Source: Siphonodentalium dalli
Lineage: Eukaryota; Mollusca; Scaphopoda; Gadilida; Siphonodentaliidae
Direction: 5' to 3'
Assembly (NCBI GenBank): GCA_032622095.1
Contig: CP136064.1
Location: 7,123,512-7,187,511 of the forward strand
Length of the DNA: 64,000 bases
Below, one piece after another: positions 33,679 to 46,230 of this stretch (position 1 is the first letter of the stretch; each line of letters opens with the position of its first letter). The notes below the pieces were generated by a model. It was not told the origin of the DNA. It did no database searches and saw nothing but the letters and a program-made list of their open reading frames with translations. A program made the position numbers and the translations under genes.

Positions 33679-35751
33679 CATGAACTACTGGTTTATCTGA
33701 TTTATGTGATTATAATTACACAGAATGTTTGTTTAATGTGTGCGAATTTCGTTTCAGGTAACAACTCCCATAGCGCATCTGAACAAATGTTGAAGGAGAG
33801 TAAAATCAGAAAGGAAATACAAGTAACAGCCATAGCCAAAGCATAACAGGTCATCGCCTCCGCGATGAAAACAATCTGACTTTGATTTTCACCGGGGTTT
33901 TTGCATATCGTCGAATGTGAAATCCCGCCGTATTTTGTATTAATGCTTTACATGAATTGATCTGTCTGTGCGATATCACGCATACCAATGTTCGTATAAT
34001 ATTGTTTTTAAAGTTGTTTTTGTGTTGTTTTAGTTATGTTTTTATTCTGAGTAAAAAATTAAGTTTAAAACAAATATTTTAATCATTAATTGTGAAGCTC
34101 CGAGAAAATGAGGATTTAATTTGGCCACAGTTTTTTTTAATTTGGCCAAAAAACATTTGGCCAAATTTTTTTTCATTTGGCTAATAAAATATTCATTTGG
34201 CTAAACTTTTGGCCACAAATTTTGTTCGGTACAGCGCGAACACTGGAACTACATCTATGTTTTTCCAACTATACATGTGCGTAACAGTGCAACAAGTTGT
34301 TGGCGGGATTGGCATGCATGGTAATTTTTCTTGAGATAGCTCCTATACGGACCGAATCAAATGCACTATACAAATTAAAACAAATATTCCTCATTCCCGA
34401 CATCCCGGTTTTTGCTAATGTTTCATAATGATGTGGTTTCTGATGTCCACAGTATCGATGTTGACTATATGGCGCGTGATATTTAGAATAGGAATATCAC
34501 ACTGTGTTGACACATTATATTTACTGACAGATATTGGCCGAGAAAAGCATATAATATTAGTGTGTATTGAGGACCTTGTGTATTTATTATTTGATGTCAT
34601 TTCTGTGCGCTCTTAGCGGACAAATTCTATTGATTTTACGTTAGATGTGTCTGGGTGTTGATCCAGAGCTTGACTGTGTGTGGTACATTAGTTAACAATT
34701 TACAACAAACATGGCGAACATTGACGTTTCATTAATGCGATTACTACTCGAGGGTTTGTATAATTTTGGAACATGTGGCACAAACAGTTTTAAAGAATAC
34801 AAATCACGATCTACATGTAGGCTTCTAGAATGGAGATATCGGCAACAGACATAGTCGATACAAAGCCAAATAAATACTTTTTTGGGAGTATAATACCCAC
34901 ATGGAACATGCAATCTTACGTATACAACGGCGATAAGATTTTCCGGCCACTTTAAGACCTCGACTATAGCGGAACCAATCAAATTCCTCTCAAGGCTGGA
35001 ATATGGATATGCACATGGTGTCAGATAGATTCAAACGACACACAGCACGTGGTTCCCTATAGTGAAAGTTAATGATATTGATAGGAATAATATTGGTTTA
35101 CATCGAAGTACGATTATCGAACTTTTCTATCAAACTACGTGCAGGGCTTACCTACCTTGATGACTCGGTGAGACCGCTGCTACCGGCGACATTTCACCCA
35201 CATTTTGTGGACTTCCGCGATATTAAAATATATACTAAGCGAACAGAGCAACATGCTGCCCTTGTTAAGCAAACAAAATATCGAACACAATTTGTATAAA
35301 TTTTGAACCTTTCGTTTGAAAAGTCCCAATAAAACCGAAGAACTATATTTCGAAACGGTGTGATTAGGTTCTCCGATTATTTTATCACCACAAAAGTATA
35401 AACGCACGTATAAGACATTGTCACAACTCGAACGGCAAGTCAAACACAAGACTTATAATTTGCTGCAATTTTGACGAGCAGCTTGCGAAAATCATCAACA
35501 AAACTACCGCTCTGATCTTCCATTCTGTCATTATGTTTTAGTGTGGAAATTGGGAATTGTTCCCAAAGCACATAGAAAATTTGACTTTGGAGGGATCGAG
35601 TTTCGAAAGAGTGAGAAAGGAAGTATGACTGGTGCTCTCTGGTAGAGATTGCTTCTCTATAGCTTTACGCCCAGATCCAGTGGCGGGATTTTTCGTCAAT
35701 TTTAATCGACATTATCATACAAATCAATACAAAATGCTACATTTATCGGGA
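33679..35751. other. Long gene-free stretch with one possible hAT-like end
   Basis: No gene is recognised. At 34100-34255 TTTGGCCA words recur and lead to TACAGCGCGAACACTGG. This matches the CCAGCGCGAACCCTG end at about 20470-20485, so the two may be ends of related elements. Short open frames elsewhere (34692-34982 minus, 35072-35299 plus, 35180-35449 minus) show no domain. Confidence 0.4.
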
Positions 35752-35903
35752 AGGGTAATATCATATGATCATATGGAGTATTATAATCTAGAGTTATGTT
35801 AAAATACCAACGTAATAATATTATGGGTAATATCATATGATCATATGGAGTATTATAATCCAAGAGTTATGTTAAAATACACACATAATAATATTCTGGG
35901 TAA
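35752..35903 (+). repeat. 2x~74-bp tandem duplication
   Basis: GGGTAATATCATATGATCAT, ATGGAGTATTATAATC and GAGTTATGTTAAAATAC are repeated once. CATATGATCATATG is palindromic in both copies. Confidence 0.85.
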
Positions 35904-36009
35904 ATGATTTGTGTTTATTTACGCTCAGAGAAGACAAGATCTGCTACGAAGTCGAGCGGTCAAATGAGTTGAAAATATGTAAACATTGTGATCTAATATA
36001 TATTTTGGG

Positions 36010-36390
36010 ACTTCTGTCTGCCTGTCTGTCTGTCTGTCTGTTTGTTTTTTAGCAATGGCCGGGAAAACTGCCGGACGGATTTCGACGAAATTTTATACGT
36101 ATGGGTACTTTTGTCCAGGGAGTGTTTTGCACGGGTCAAATAGTGACCCCGACCTGACCTTGACCTTCAAAGTGGTCAATTCAATGTCAAATCGCGCCTT
36201 TCGACGGATTTCGACGAAATTTGATACCGAGGGTTACTTTTGTCCGGGGAGTGTTTTGGACGGGTCAAATCGTGACCCAGACCTGACATTGACCTTCAAA
36301 ATGGTCAATTCAAGGTCAAATCGCGCCTTTCGGTGGATGAGAGCAGAGGGGAAACAGTCCGGACGAAGTCGGATCACCCTGCTAGTAAGA
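36010..36390 (+). repeat. Degenerate interspersed repeat with a ~117-bp duplication
   Basis: A (CTGT)n tract at about 36017-36040 leads into two copies of a segment with ACGGATTTCGACGAAATTT, GGGAGTGTTTTG and TTGACCTTCAAA[AG]TGGTCAA. The open frame at 36055-36420 covers both copies and gives a duplicated peptide, but the sequence matches the style of non-coding marine invertebrate repeats. I do not call a protein. Confidence 0.55.
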
Positions 36391-36544
36391 TATATTTCTT
36401 GCGTTAAATTACTTCTTTGAGTTGTCAACTCTCGTGGAGTTTAGAACAAATATATGGTTTTATAAGGAATAAACAGGGTTGTTTTTACAATTGTGACATT
36501 TTATTACCGTCAATTGGTGATTTAAGATTAACAGTACTTTACGC

Positions 36545-36700
36545 TTAATGTTCGTTATATAAGAGTATAAGGCAGCCGTACATGCAATCCAGTGCGGATG
36601 GACTTATGCAATACCGCTAGGTACACCCACAATCCAGTGCTGGTGGACTTTATTCAAGACGGCTTGGTATACACTCACAATCCAGTGCTGGTGAACTTAA
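36545..36700 (+). repeat. ~56-bp tandem repeat, three copies
   Basis: CAATCCAGTGC[GT]GGTGGACTT (first copy GCGGATGGACTT) recurs at about 36587, 36640 and 36690 with TACAC[CT]CA between copies. Confidence 0.75.
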
Positions 36701-36917
36701 TAACTATTACATAATGCACATGTCTAATACCAGAGTCACCGGGCCCATATACCTCGAGGAAAAAGAACCAATATGAGATACGATTTGATATGGAGTGCAG
36801 AACGTCTCCAATGGACCAAAATCACTACGAATCAAAACAACGGCCTCAATAGAATACGTTCGACCGCCGTCATGTGACGTCATATATGGCAGGTGTCATA
36901 CGAGAGCTACCCACACG

Positions 36918-37484
36918 CCCAAATAAAGCTTCAACAGCCTAAAATACCCTGTGCCAATGCATTCTCTTATATATGCGAGTCGACCATAGGTCGCCTCGCA
37001 TATATAAGAGAATGCATTGGCCTAACAATTTTTTATCATTTTTTTTTAAATAAATGTTTCTTACAATTTTTAGGACATAAAATAAAAACATCCATTACCC
37101 TGCAGGGAGCCCCACACATATATAGAAGCATATAGAAGAGTGTCGTCTGCTCATGTTTGTCTGGGGCTCTGTATGGGTGAAATAATAAAATTGTTAAAGA
37201 ATACAAGAAAAAATTATTAAAATTGTAAAAAATTGTTAGGCCAATGCATTCTCTCATATATGCGAGGCGACCTATGGTCGACTCGCATATATAAGAGAAT
37301 GCATTGGCACAGGGTAAACAAAATCTCGACTGTTGGGTAAAGGGTTAAGAACAATACCAATCACGATATTATATTTGCCGTAAAAGTCCTACAATAACGT
37401 TGTTTCTTGGCACATTGGAGATGAACGGGTGTGGTTTACAACTTCCATATATGGTGCTTCCTAATTCAATTTGGAATTCCCAAC
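36918..37484. mobile_element. Transplanted TTAA-MITE segment with 18-bp flanking repeats
   Basis: This block matches 38505-39073, which is most of a TTAA MITE plus ~138 bp of DNA beyond that MITE's right TTAA. It lacks the MITE's first ~30 bp, including the left terminus. Its right terminus is intact (TGTTGGGTAAAGGG and TTAA at 37345-37348). ACGAGAGCTACCCACACG flanks the block at 36900-36917 and 37483-37500. Both hairpin modules (36953-37021, 37240-37308) and the central GAGCCCC hairpin (37095-37178) are present. Confidence 0.8.
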
Positions 37485-37500
37485 GAGAGCTACCCACACG

Positions 37501-38471
37501 TCATTTGTACTCGGTTAGAACTATATAAACCCGATGATGCTTGACTTTGTACCGATGCATCATGGGAAATCACATGACCTAGATGTCTTAGTCAGGTGTT
37601 CACGCTTGGCAGGGTCGCCATTATGGTTTTATTGGCAATTCCACTCATCTTGCTCTAAGACTCCCATGAGACGGATAAAAACGTGACGAATGTGGCTTCA
37701 CAGGCGCTTTGATTATAGACTATAAATTATGCATAATTCATATCAATTATGATAACAGAGGTCACAATTTGTTCGCTATCAAATGATTCTTCACGGCGGA
37801 TATCAGCTTTTGTGTATACATGAGTGTCCGGCAGTCGGCACATGCACGTGGTCAGCAGTAGAGTGATGGTTGACCGCTGATGTACACGTATATGGGAAAT
37901 CTTTGACCACAATATAATTATAATAGTGCGTTCGTGTGCCATCCCATATGGCTAGTCTGTGCATGTATAATTCATTTTCATCTTTATAAATTTTGTTCCA
38001 ACCCGGTCCCTTTTTGCAGCCTCATGTCACCTCATAGCATATTCAAAGCTGTTACATACCTTAAACATTACTGTTAAACTCTTGTTTTGTCTGACAATGT
38101 ATACCTGTACCTGTGTACACTAGTTATCAAATGCACTCGAATCTAATCTAAAATCATCCAATCTAATCTACAATCAACGCACGTGTATCTTCAAAATTGT
38201 ATTTATTCTGAGCGACAATTTAATCCATGGATAAATAATTGATTGCACAATCATGAGATCGGGTCCGACACATAATATCGAGGCCTCGACGAAATATTTA
38301 ACCCCATGAAACCACCATCTGTATTTGACCATAAAAAATCGGACACGGAGCCCATTAGAGGTACATAATCCGAATCGATCGTCCCCGTATCATCCAGTTA
38401 CAACAACAACAACGACGGAAGTTCACCAAAACCCGATTTAGTTATAAACATTAGTTTATTACCAATAAATA
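37501..38471. other. Gene-free stretch
   Basis: No supported feature. ATCATGGGAAATCACATGACC near 37559 resembles scattered promoter words, but no transcript evidence accompanies it. Confidence 0.4.
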
Positions 38472-38475
38472 TTAA

Positions 38476-38933
38476 CCCTTTACCCAACAAACCGGCCAAA
38501 AACGCCCAAATAAAGCTTCAACAGCCTAAAATACCCTGTGCCAATGCATTCTCTTATATATGCGAGTCGACCATAGGTCGCCTCGCATATATATAAGAGA
38601 ATGCATTGGCCTAACAATTTGTTATCATTTTTTTTAAATAAATGTTTCTTACAATTTTTAGGATATAAAATAAAAAACATCCATTACCCTGCAGGGAGCC
38701 CCACACATATATAGAAGCATATAGAAGAGTGTCGTCTGCTCATGTTTGTCTGGGGCTCTGAATGGGTGAAATTATAAAATTGTTAAAGAATACAAGAAAA
38801 AATTATTAAAATTGTAAAAAATTGTTAGGCCAATGCATTCTCTTATATATGCGAGGTGACCTATGGTCGACTCGCATATATAAGAGAATGCATTGGCACA
38901 GGGTAAAAAAAATCCCGACTGTTGGGTAAAGGG
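38476..38933. mobile_element. Full-length multi-hairpin piggyBac-like MITE (458 bp)
   Basis: TTAA at 38472-38475 and 38934-38937 flanks the inverted ends CCCTTTACCCAACA and TGTTGGGTAAAGGG. Inside are three foldbacks: a left hairpin (38540-38610), a central GAGCCCC hairpin (~38695-38775), and a right hairpin (38829-38897). The right hairpin is a near-mirror of the left, so the whole element can also fold as one long stem. Each lateral hairpin contains GCATTCTCTTATATATGCGA and its complement. There is no coding capacity. Copies or parts lie at 36918, 40000, 51982 and 63920. Confidence 0.9.
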
Positions 38934-38937
38934 TTAA

Positions 38938-39540
38938 GAACAATACCAATCACGATATCATATTTGCCGTAAAAGTCCTACAATAACGTTGTTTCTTGGC
39001 ATATTGGAGATGAACGAGTGTGGTTTACAACTTCCATATATGGTGCTTCCTAATTCAATTTGGAATTCCCAACAAGTGTATTCACGAATGTAAACACATT
39101 ATATTTCCATGTGTAGCAACATGGTGCCATACAACATGCATATTTGCATGGATAAACATGATTATCGATTCATAAATAAGTATAATGCATGTATCCGCAC
39201 GTTAACTATATCTCAACATACCGTATTCTTGTTGATGGCGATACTTTCATCGTTATTTTATTCAGAATTAATTTGCTATCGCCACCATGCGCTGATCGTA
39301 TACCGAGCAGTGATATTACGTGACCTCTCGTAACGGCGTGAGCGCATGTCTGAACTATTTCTTTTAGAATTTTTGAAGTCAGCTGATTTTTGCCAGGGGA
39401 AAAATAACATATTTCAAAAATAAATATCTAATAACTTTAATGGATGGGTTCCTCGACTCGAATCAAATATATGTGTTTATGGCCATGTATCGACTTTCAA
39501 TTTTAAGATATGTTTTGAATTTTGTAAAATAAGAAATGCC
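38938..39540. other. Gene-free stretch; first ~136 bp duplicated at 37349-37484
   Basis: The duplicated segment begins at the right TTAA of the MITE and ends in GGAATTCCCAAC. The rest, including a short frame at 39109-39333, has no recognised feature. Confidence 0.5.
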
Positions 39541-39772
39541 AATGGCCGCCTCTTATAAAAGGCGGCCATGATTCCGTCGCGCCTAAGAGTCCAAGCTTCC
39601 GTCGCCCCTAAGCGTCCATACTTCCGTCGCCCCTAAGCGTCCATGCTTTCGTCGCACCGTAAGCGTCCATGCTTCCGTCGCCCCCTAAGCGTCCATGCTT
39701 CCGCCCCCCCTAAGCGTCCATGCTTCCGTCGTCCCCTAAGCGTCCATGCTTCCGTCGCCCCTAAGCGATATA
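39541..39772 (+). repeat. GC hairpin with TATA word, then ~25-bp minisatellite
   Basis: ATGGCCGCCT and AGGCGGCCAT (about 39542-39570) form a 10-bp stem around CTTATAAA; TATAAAAGG resembles a TATA box. Directly after it come about nine units of CTTCCGTCGCCCCTAAGCGT plus CCATG up to 39772. The minus-strand arginine-rich frame is a repeat translation. Confidence 0.8.
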
Positions 39773-39880
39773 ATGAACTTCTGTGATCGTTTTCGACGTA
39801 ATACTTGGATAATTTGGCCGCAAAATACACCTAATAATATTTGCTTTTGAAATTTTCCGGGTTAGAAATAGGACGATAAA

Positions 39881-40364
39881 TACTTGAACTACCTTTCTGT
39901 GATCATTATATGTCCCAGAAAGACGAATTGGGGTCATAAAAAATACAACATTGGACACGATGTTGGGTCCCAAACAAAATAGCCATTTGCACATATTAAC
40001 CCTTTACCCAACAAACCGACAAAAAACGCCCAAATAAAGCTTCAACAGCCTAAAATACCCTGTGCCAATGCATTCTCTTATATATGCGAGTCGACCATAG
40101 GTCGCCTCGCATATATAAGAGAATGCATTGGCCTAACAATTTTTTATCATTTTTTTTAAATAAATGTTTCTTACAATTTTTAGGACATAAAATAAAAAAC
40201 ATCCATTACCCTGCAGGGAGCCCCACACATATATAGAAGCATATAGAAGAGTGTCGTCTGCTCATGTTTGTCTGGGGCTCTGTATGGGTGGAACAAACAA
40301 CACAAGATATATGTGAACTACTTGCACTACCTTTCTATGATAATTTTATGTCCCAGAAAGACGA
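39881..40364. repeat. ~45-bp direct repeats bracketing the truncated MITE
   Basis: TACTTGAACTACCTTTCTGT then TGTCCCAGAAAGACGA (39881-39925) recurs as TACTTGCACTACCTTTCTAT then TGTCCCAGAAAGACGA (40319-40364). The copies differ at about five positions. Between them lies the truncated TTAA MITE. Confidence 0.75.
40000..40290. mobile_element. Right-truncated piggyBac-like MITE
   Basis: TTAA (39996-39999) and CCCTTTACCCAACA start a copy of the 458-bp element that stops at 40290, at the end of the central GAGCCCC hairpin (CTGTATGGGTG). The right hairpin and right terminus are missing. The left hairpin is at 40064-40132. Confidence 0.85.
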
Positions 40365-40609
40365 TGTTAGTCTATCACTGATATGGTAGAAATAAAGAGC
40401 GTTCTGTGTTAGTCTATCTCTGATGTGGTAGAAATAAAGAGCTTGTACTTCACTAATGTGCGAAAACAGGTGGATAATGGTAGGTATATTTCAGAGCAGT
40501 CTTGTTGAAACTAGACCGTGTTTCATTTCAATCAACTTTTCATACAGGGGAAATATTATGGCAGGACAAATTGTATTTCGATTTTGAGACGCGCAGTAGT
40601 GCACTTGGC
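40365..40609. other. Gene-free stretch with a 2x~44-bp repeat
   Basis: GTTAGTCTATC[AT]CTGAT[AG]TGG with TAGAAATAAAGAGC occurs twice at about 40367-40446. It is one of the five paired AATAAAGAGC loci in the window. Confidence 0.6.
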
Positions 40610-40930
40610 TACACAAAACTATTTATAAGTAAAAAGGGGGCATAACTGCGCCAAAATTCATCAGTAACTGACCGAAATTAAACTTGAACTATTATGGTTA
40701 TTCCTCGAACCAATTTTGTTTCTACCGGATAAATTGAACAGGAGTCAACGTTCGGACAATGAATGGGACGGACAGATGGACGCCCCGACGTACGGGCGAA
40801 AGGAGGCACCTGATTACAACAGTCCTCCAAAATTTCCGGGGAACCAATTAGTTTATCTTTGCTCGATATGAATATAAAGGGGTACGAGTCATTGGCTTGC
40901 ATGTCTGTAAACATTTAATTTACAAGTATA
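40610..40930. repeat. Degenerate mollusc-style interspersed repeat
   Basis: GGGGGCATAACTGCGCCAAA, AAACTTGAACTATTATGGTT, and ACGGACAGATGGACGCCCCG resemble a family of degenerate repeats I associate with bivalve genomes. The likeness is from memory, not a search. It supports the organism guess and is not coding. Confidence 0.45.
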
Positions 40931-41225
40931 GAAGTTTGAAATTACGGACCGATAGTTCAACAATATAAAGTACTCACCTGTTATTTTAGAAGTTCATAGA
41001 TGCTCCAGTTACCTGATATCAGGAATGAAATAATCGATGTACGAAAAACTTCGCAGACTGAGAACGCGCGAGTGTCGTATCGAACAAAACGATGCAAAGT
41101 CGCTGTCACATAATGCGTATGTGACGCGGCTGCCTGGTGTACAAGGCTGACATTAACAATACGATATTGTAAACTGCGCTGGAATAGCACCGGCGTGCTG
41201 CTATCCCACATTAGAAGTCGCGACA

Positions 41226-41372
41226 GGGTTTCCAGTCGATTGCGGGAAACTCACAGGCAAATGTATAGAGTGAATACTTCACATATAAATTCAAGCCTTA
41301 CAGGTGGTTATCTCTTAAGCAAGGTTTCAGTCGATGGCGGAAAAACCCACGCAAAAGCGTAGGATGAATACC
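41226..41372 (+). repeat. Direct pair of ~50-bp repeats
   Basis: GGTTTCCAGTCGATTGCGGG and GAGTGAATAC (41226-41277) resemble GGTTTCAGTCGATGGCGGAA and GGATGAATAC (41323-41372). They lie immediately before the 28-bp satellite. Confidence 0.55.
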
Positions 41373-41392
41373 AACGCGTACTGTAATGATTT

Positions 41393-44300
41393 ATTCAACC
41401 GGTCAGGTAGGGATAGCTGCATTCAACCGGCCAGGTGGGGATAGCTGCATTCAACCGGCCAGGTGGGGATAGCTGTATTCAACCCGCCAGGTGGGGATAG
41501 CTGTATTCAACCGGTCAGGTGGTGATAGCTGCATTCAACCGGTCAGGTGGTGATAGCAGCATTCAACCGGACAGGTGGGGATAGCTGCATTCAACCGGTC
41601 AGGTGGTGATAGCTGCATTCAACCGGCCAGGTGTGGATAGCTGCATTCAACCCGCCAGGTGGTGATAGCAGCATTCAACCGGACAGGTGGGGGTAGCAGC
41701 ATTCAACCGGACAGGTGGGGATAGCTGCATTCAACCGGTCAGGTGGTGATAGCAGCATTCAACCGGTCAGGTGGTGATAGCAGCATTCAACCCGCCAGGT
41801 GGTGATAGCAGCATTCAACCGGTCAGGTGGTGATAGCAGCATTCAACCGGACAGGTGGGGATAGCTGCATTCAACCGGTCAGGTGGTGATAGCAACATTC
41901 AACCGGACAGGTGGGGGTAGCTGCATTCAACCGGCCAGGTGGGGATAGCTGCATTCAACCGGTCAGGTGGGGATAACTGCATTCAACCGGCCAGGTGGGG
42001 ATAGCTGTATTCAACTGGCCAGGTGGGGATAGCTGCATTCAACCGGTCAGGTGAGGATAGCTGCATTCAACAGGTCAGGTGGGGATAGCTGTATTCAACT
42101 GGCCAGGTGGGGATAGCTGTATTCAGCCGGCCAGGTGGGGATAGCTGCATTCAACCGGTCAGGTGAGGATAGCAGGATTCAACCGGTCAGGTGGGGATAG
42201 CTGCATTCAACCGACCAGGTGGGGATAGCTGCATTCAACCGGCCAGGTGGGGATAGCTGCATTCAACCGGTCAGGTGGTGATAGCTGCATTCAACCGGTC
42301 AGGTGGGGATAGCTGCATTCAACCGGCCAGGTGGGGATAGCTGCATTCAACCGGCCAGGTGGGGATAGCTGCATTCAACCGGTCAGGTGGTGATAGCTGC
42401 ATTCAACCGGCCAGGTGGTGATAGCTGCATTCAACCGGTCAGGTGGGGATAACTGCATTCAACCGGCCAGGTGGGGATAACTGCATTCAACCGGCCAGGT
42501 GGGGACAGCTGCATTCAACCGTCCAGGTGGGGATAGCTGCATTCAACCGGGCAGGTGGGGATATCTGTATTCAACCGGGCAGGTGGGGATAGCTGGATTC
42601 AACCGGCCAGGTGGGGATAGCTGCATTCAACCGGTCAGGTGGTGATAGCTGCATTCAACCGACCAGATGGGGATAGCTGTATTCAACCGGTCAGGTGGGG
42701 ATAGCTGTATTCAACCGGCCAGGTGGGGATAGCTGTATTCAACCGGGCAGGTGGGGATAGCTGTATTCAACCGGCCAGGTGGGGATAGCTGCATTCAAAT
42801 GGCCAGGTGGGGATAGCTGTATTCAACCGGTCAGGTGGGGATAGCTGCATTCAACCGGCCAGGTGGGGATAGCTGCATTCAACCGGCCAGGCGGGGATAG
42901 CTGCATTCAACCGGCCAGGCGGGGATAGCTGCATTCAACCGACCAGGTGGGGATAGCTGCATTCAACCGGCCAGGTGTGGATAGCTGCATTCAACCGACC
43001 AGGTGGGGATAGCTGCATTCAACCGGCCAGGCGGGGATAGCTGCATTCAACCGACCAGGTGGGGATAGATTCATTCAACCGGCCAGGCGGGGATAGCTGC
43101 ATTCAACCGGCCAGGTGGGGATAGCTGCATTCAACCGGCCAGGCGGGGATAGCTGCATTCAACCGACCAGGTGGGGATAGCTGTATTCAACCGGTCAGGT
43201 GGTGATAGCTGCATTCAACCGGTCAGGTGGTGATAGCAGCATTCAACCGGACACTTGGGGATAGCTGCATTCAACCGGTCAGGTGGTGATAGCAGCATTC
43301 AACCGGACAGGTGGGGATAGTTGCATTCAACCGGTCATGTGGGGATAGCTGCATTCAACCGGCCAGGTGGGGATAGCAGCATTCAACCGGCCAGGTGGGG
43401 ATAGCTGCATTCAACCGGCCAGGTGGGGATAGCTGCATTCAACCGGACAGGTGGTGATAGCTGCATTCAACCGGCCAGGTGGGGATAGCAGCATTCAACC
43501 GGCCAGGTGGGGATAGCTGCATTCAACCGGCCAGGTGGGGATAGCTGCATTCAACCGGCCAGGTGGGGATAGCTGTATTCAACCGGGCAGGTGGGGATAG
43601 CAGCATTCAACCGGCCAGGTGGGGATAGCTGCATTCAACCGGCCAGGTGGGGATAGCTGCATTCAACCGGCCAGGTGGGGATAGCTGCATTCAACCGGAC
43701 AGGTGGGGATAGCAGCATTCAACCGGCCAGGTGGTGATAGCTGCATTCAACCGGCCAGGTAGGGATAACTGCATTCAACCGACCAGGTGGGGATAACTGC
43801 ATTCAACCGGCCAGGTGGGGGTAGCTGCATTCAACCGGCCAGGTGGGGATAGCTGCATTCAACCGGCCAGGTGGGGATAGCTGTATTCAACTGGCCAGGT
43901 GGGGATAGCTGCATTCAACCGGTCAGGTGGTGATAGCTGCATTCAACCGGTCAGGTGGTGATAGCTGCATTCAACCGGCCATGTGGGGATAGCTGCATTC
44001 AACCGGTCAGGGGGGGGTAACTGCATTCAACCGGCCAGGTGGGGATAGCTGCATTCAACCGGCCGGGTGGTGATAGCTGCATTCAACCGGCCAGGTGGGG
44101 GTAGCTGCATTCAACCGGTCAGGTGAGGATAGCTGTATTCAACCGGCCAGGTGGGGATAGCTGCATTCAACCGGCCAGGTGGGGATAGCTGCATTCAACC
44201 GGCTAGGTGGGGATAGCTGCATTCAACCGATCAGGTGGTGATAGCTGCATTCAACTGGCCAGGTGGTGATAGCTGCATTCAACCGGTCAGGTGGGGATAG

Positions 44301-45710
44301 CTGCATTCAACCGGTCAGGTGGGGATAGCTGCATTCAACCGATCAGGTGGTGATAGCTGCATTCAACTGGCCAGGTGGTGATAGCTGCATTCAACCTGCC
44401 AGGTGGGGATAGCTGCATTCAACCGGCCAGGTGGGGATAACTGTATTCAACCGGTCAGGTGGTGATAGCTGCATTCAACCGGCCAGGTGGTGATATCTGC
44501 ATTCAACCGGTCAGGTGGGGATAGCTGCATTCAACCGGCCAGGTGGGGATAGCTATATTCAACTGGCCAGGTGGGGATAGCTATATTCAACCGGCCAGGT
44601 GGGGATAGCTATATTCAACTGGCCATGTGGGGATAGCTATATTCAACTGGCCAGGTGGGGATAGCTATATTCAACCGGCCAGGTGGGGATAACTGCATTC
44701 AACCGGCCAGGTGGGGATAGCTGCATTCAACCGGCCAGGTGGGGATAGCTGCATTCAACCGGTCAGGTGGGGATAACTGCATTCAACCGGCCAGGTGGGG
44801 ATAGCTGCATTCAACCGGCCATGTGGGGATAGCTATATTCAACTGGCCAGGTGGGGATAGCTATATTCAACCGGCCAGGTGGGGATAGCTATATTCAACT
44901 GGCCAGGTGGGGATACCTATATTCAACCGGTCAGGTGGGGATAACTGCATTCAACCGGCCAGGTGGGGATAGCTGCATTCAACCGGCCAGGTGGGGATAG
45001 CTATATTCAACTGGCCAGGTGGGGATAGCTATATTCAACCGGTCAGGTGGGGATAGCTGCATTCAACCGGTCAGGTGGTGATAGCTGCATTCAACCGGTC
45101 AGGTGGGGATAACTGCATTCAACCGGCCAGGTGGGGATAGCTGCATTCAACCGGCCAGGTGGGGATATCTGCATTCAACCGGCCAGGTGGGGATAGCTAT
45201 ATTCAACCGGTCAGGTGGGGATAGCTATATTCAACCGGTCAGGTGGGGATAGCTATATTCAACCGGCCAGGTGGGGATAGCTATATTCAACCGGCCAGGT
45301 GGGGATAGCTATATTCAACTGGCCAGGTGGGGATAGCTATATTCAACCGGTCAGGTGGTGATAGCTGCATTCAACCGGTCAGGTGGTGATAGCTGCATTC
45401 AACCGGTCAGGTGGTGATAGCTGCATTCAACCGGTCAGGTGGGGATAGCTGCATTCAACCGGCCAGGTGGGGATAGCTGCATTCAACCGGCCAGGTGGGG
45501 ATAACTGCATTCAACCGGCCAGGTATGGGTAGCTGCATTCAACTGGCCAGGTGGGGATAGCTATATTCAACCGGTCAGGTGGGGATAGCTGTATTCAACT
45601 GGCCAGGTGGGGATAGCTATATTCAACCGGTCAGGTGGGGATAGCTGTATTCAACTGGCCATGTGGTGATAGCAGCATTCAACCGGTCAGGTGGTGATAG
45701 CTGCATTTTC
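41393..45710 (+). repeat. 28-bp satellite, about 154 copies
   Basis: The unit is ATTCAACCGGCCAGGTGGGG followed by ATAGCTGC. Variable sites are CCGG[CT/A/G]CAGG, GG[GT]GATAG and the last bases (CTGC, CAGC, CTGT, CTAT). CTAT-type units cluster after about 44550, so local homogenisation is visible. The period is not a multiple of three and no long frame arises. Confidence 0.97.
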
Positions 45711-45829
45711 AATGTTTGATAGGTGCTGACTGCATTATACAATAAAACTAACTGACAAAGTGTCTATAACTTTATATGATGTTTTTGGTATATACATTGC
45801 TGTAGAGCTAGATTGGTGCGTATATAATT

Positions 45830-46020
45830 TGGTGTAAACAATATTTATTTAAACAAATCAAACATTTTACACAAACACAATACACATATAGATAAACAGT
45901 GATTTAGAAAGAAGATTAGACAACAAGCAAATTGCTTTTTTAAATTCCTCTCCTCGTGGAATAAATGTTACCTCGTGTGACGGAAATATCACTTGAGGTA
46001 AATAAAGACGGGATCTATAC
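45830..46020 (-). mobile_element. LINE 3-prime tail remnant
   Basis: GGTGTAAACAATATTTATTT opens the block, as at 17212. TTAGACAACAAGCAAATTGC and TTCCTCTCCTCGTGG follow in the same order as in that copy. On the minus strand this is a UTR ending in AAATAAATATTGTTTACACC. Confidence 0.5.
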
Positions 46021-46089
46021 TTTTTGTTTGATTGGAATGTTATTACATATTTAGAATTGAGATATGGGTAATACGGGAGTTAAGGGAGA

Positions 46090-46230
<141 letters not shown>

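Noticed and set aside
36055-36420. A 121-residue protein with a duplicated ~40-residue module
   Set aside because: The frame coincides with a (CTGT)n-led degenerate repeat duplicated by 117 bp, which keeps frame by chance. There is no known domain.
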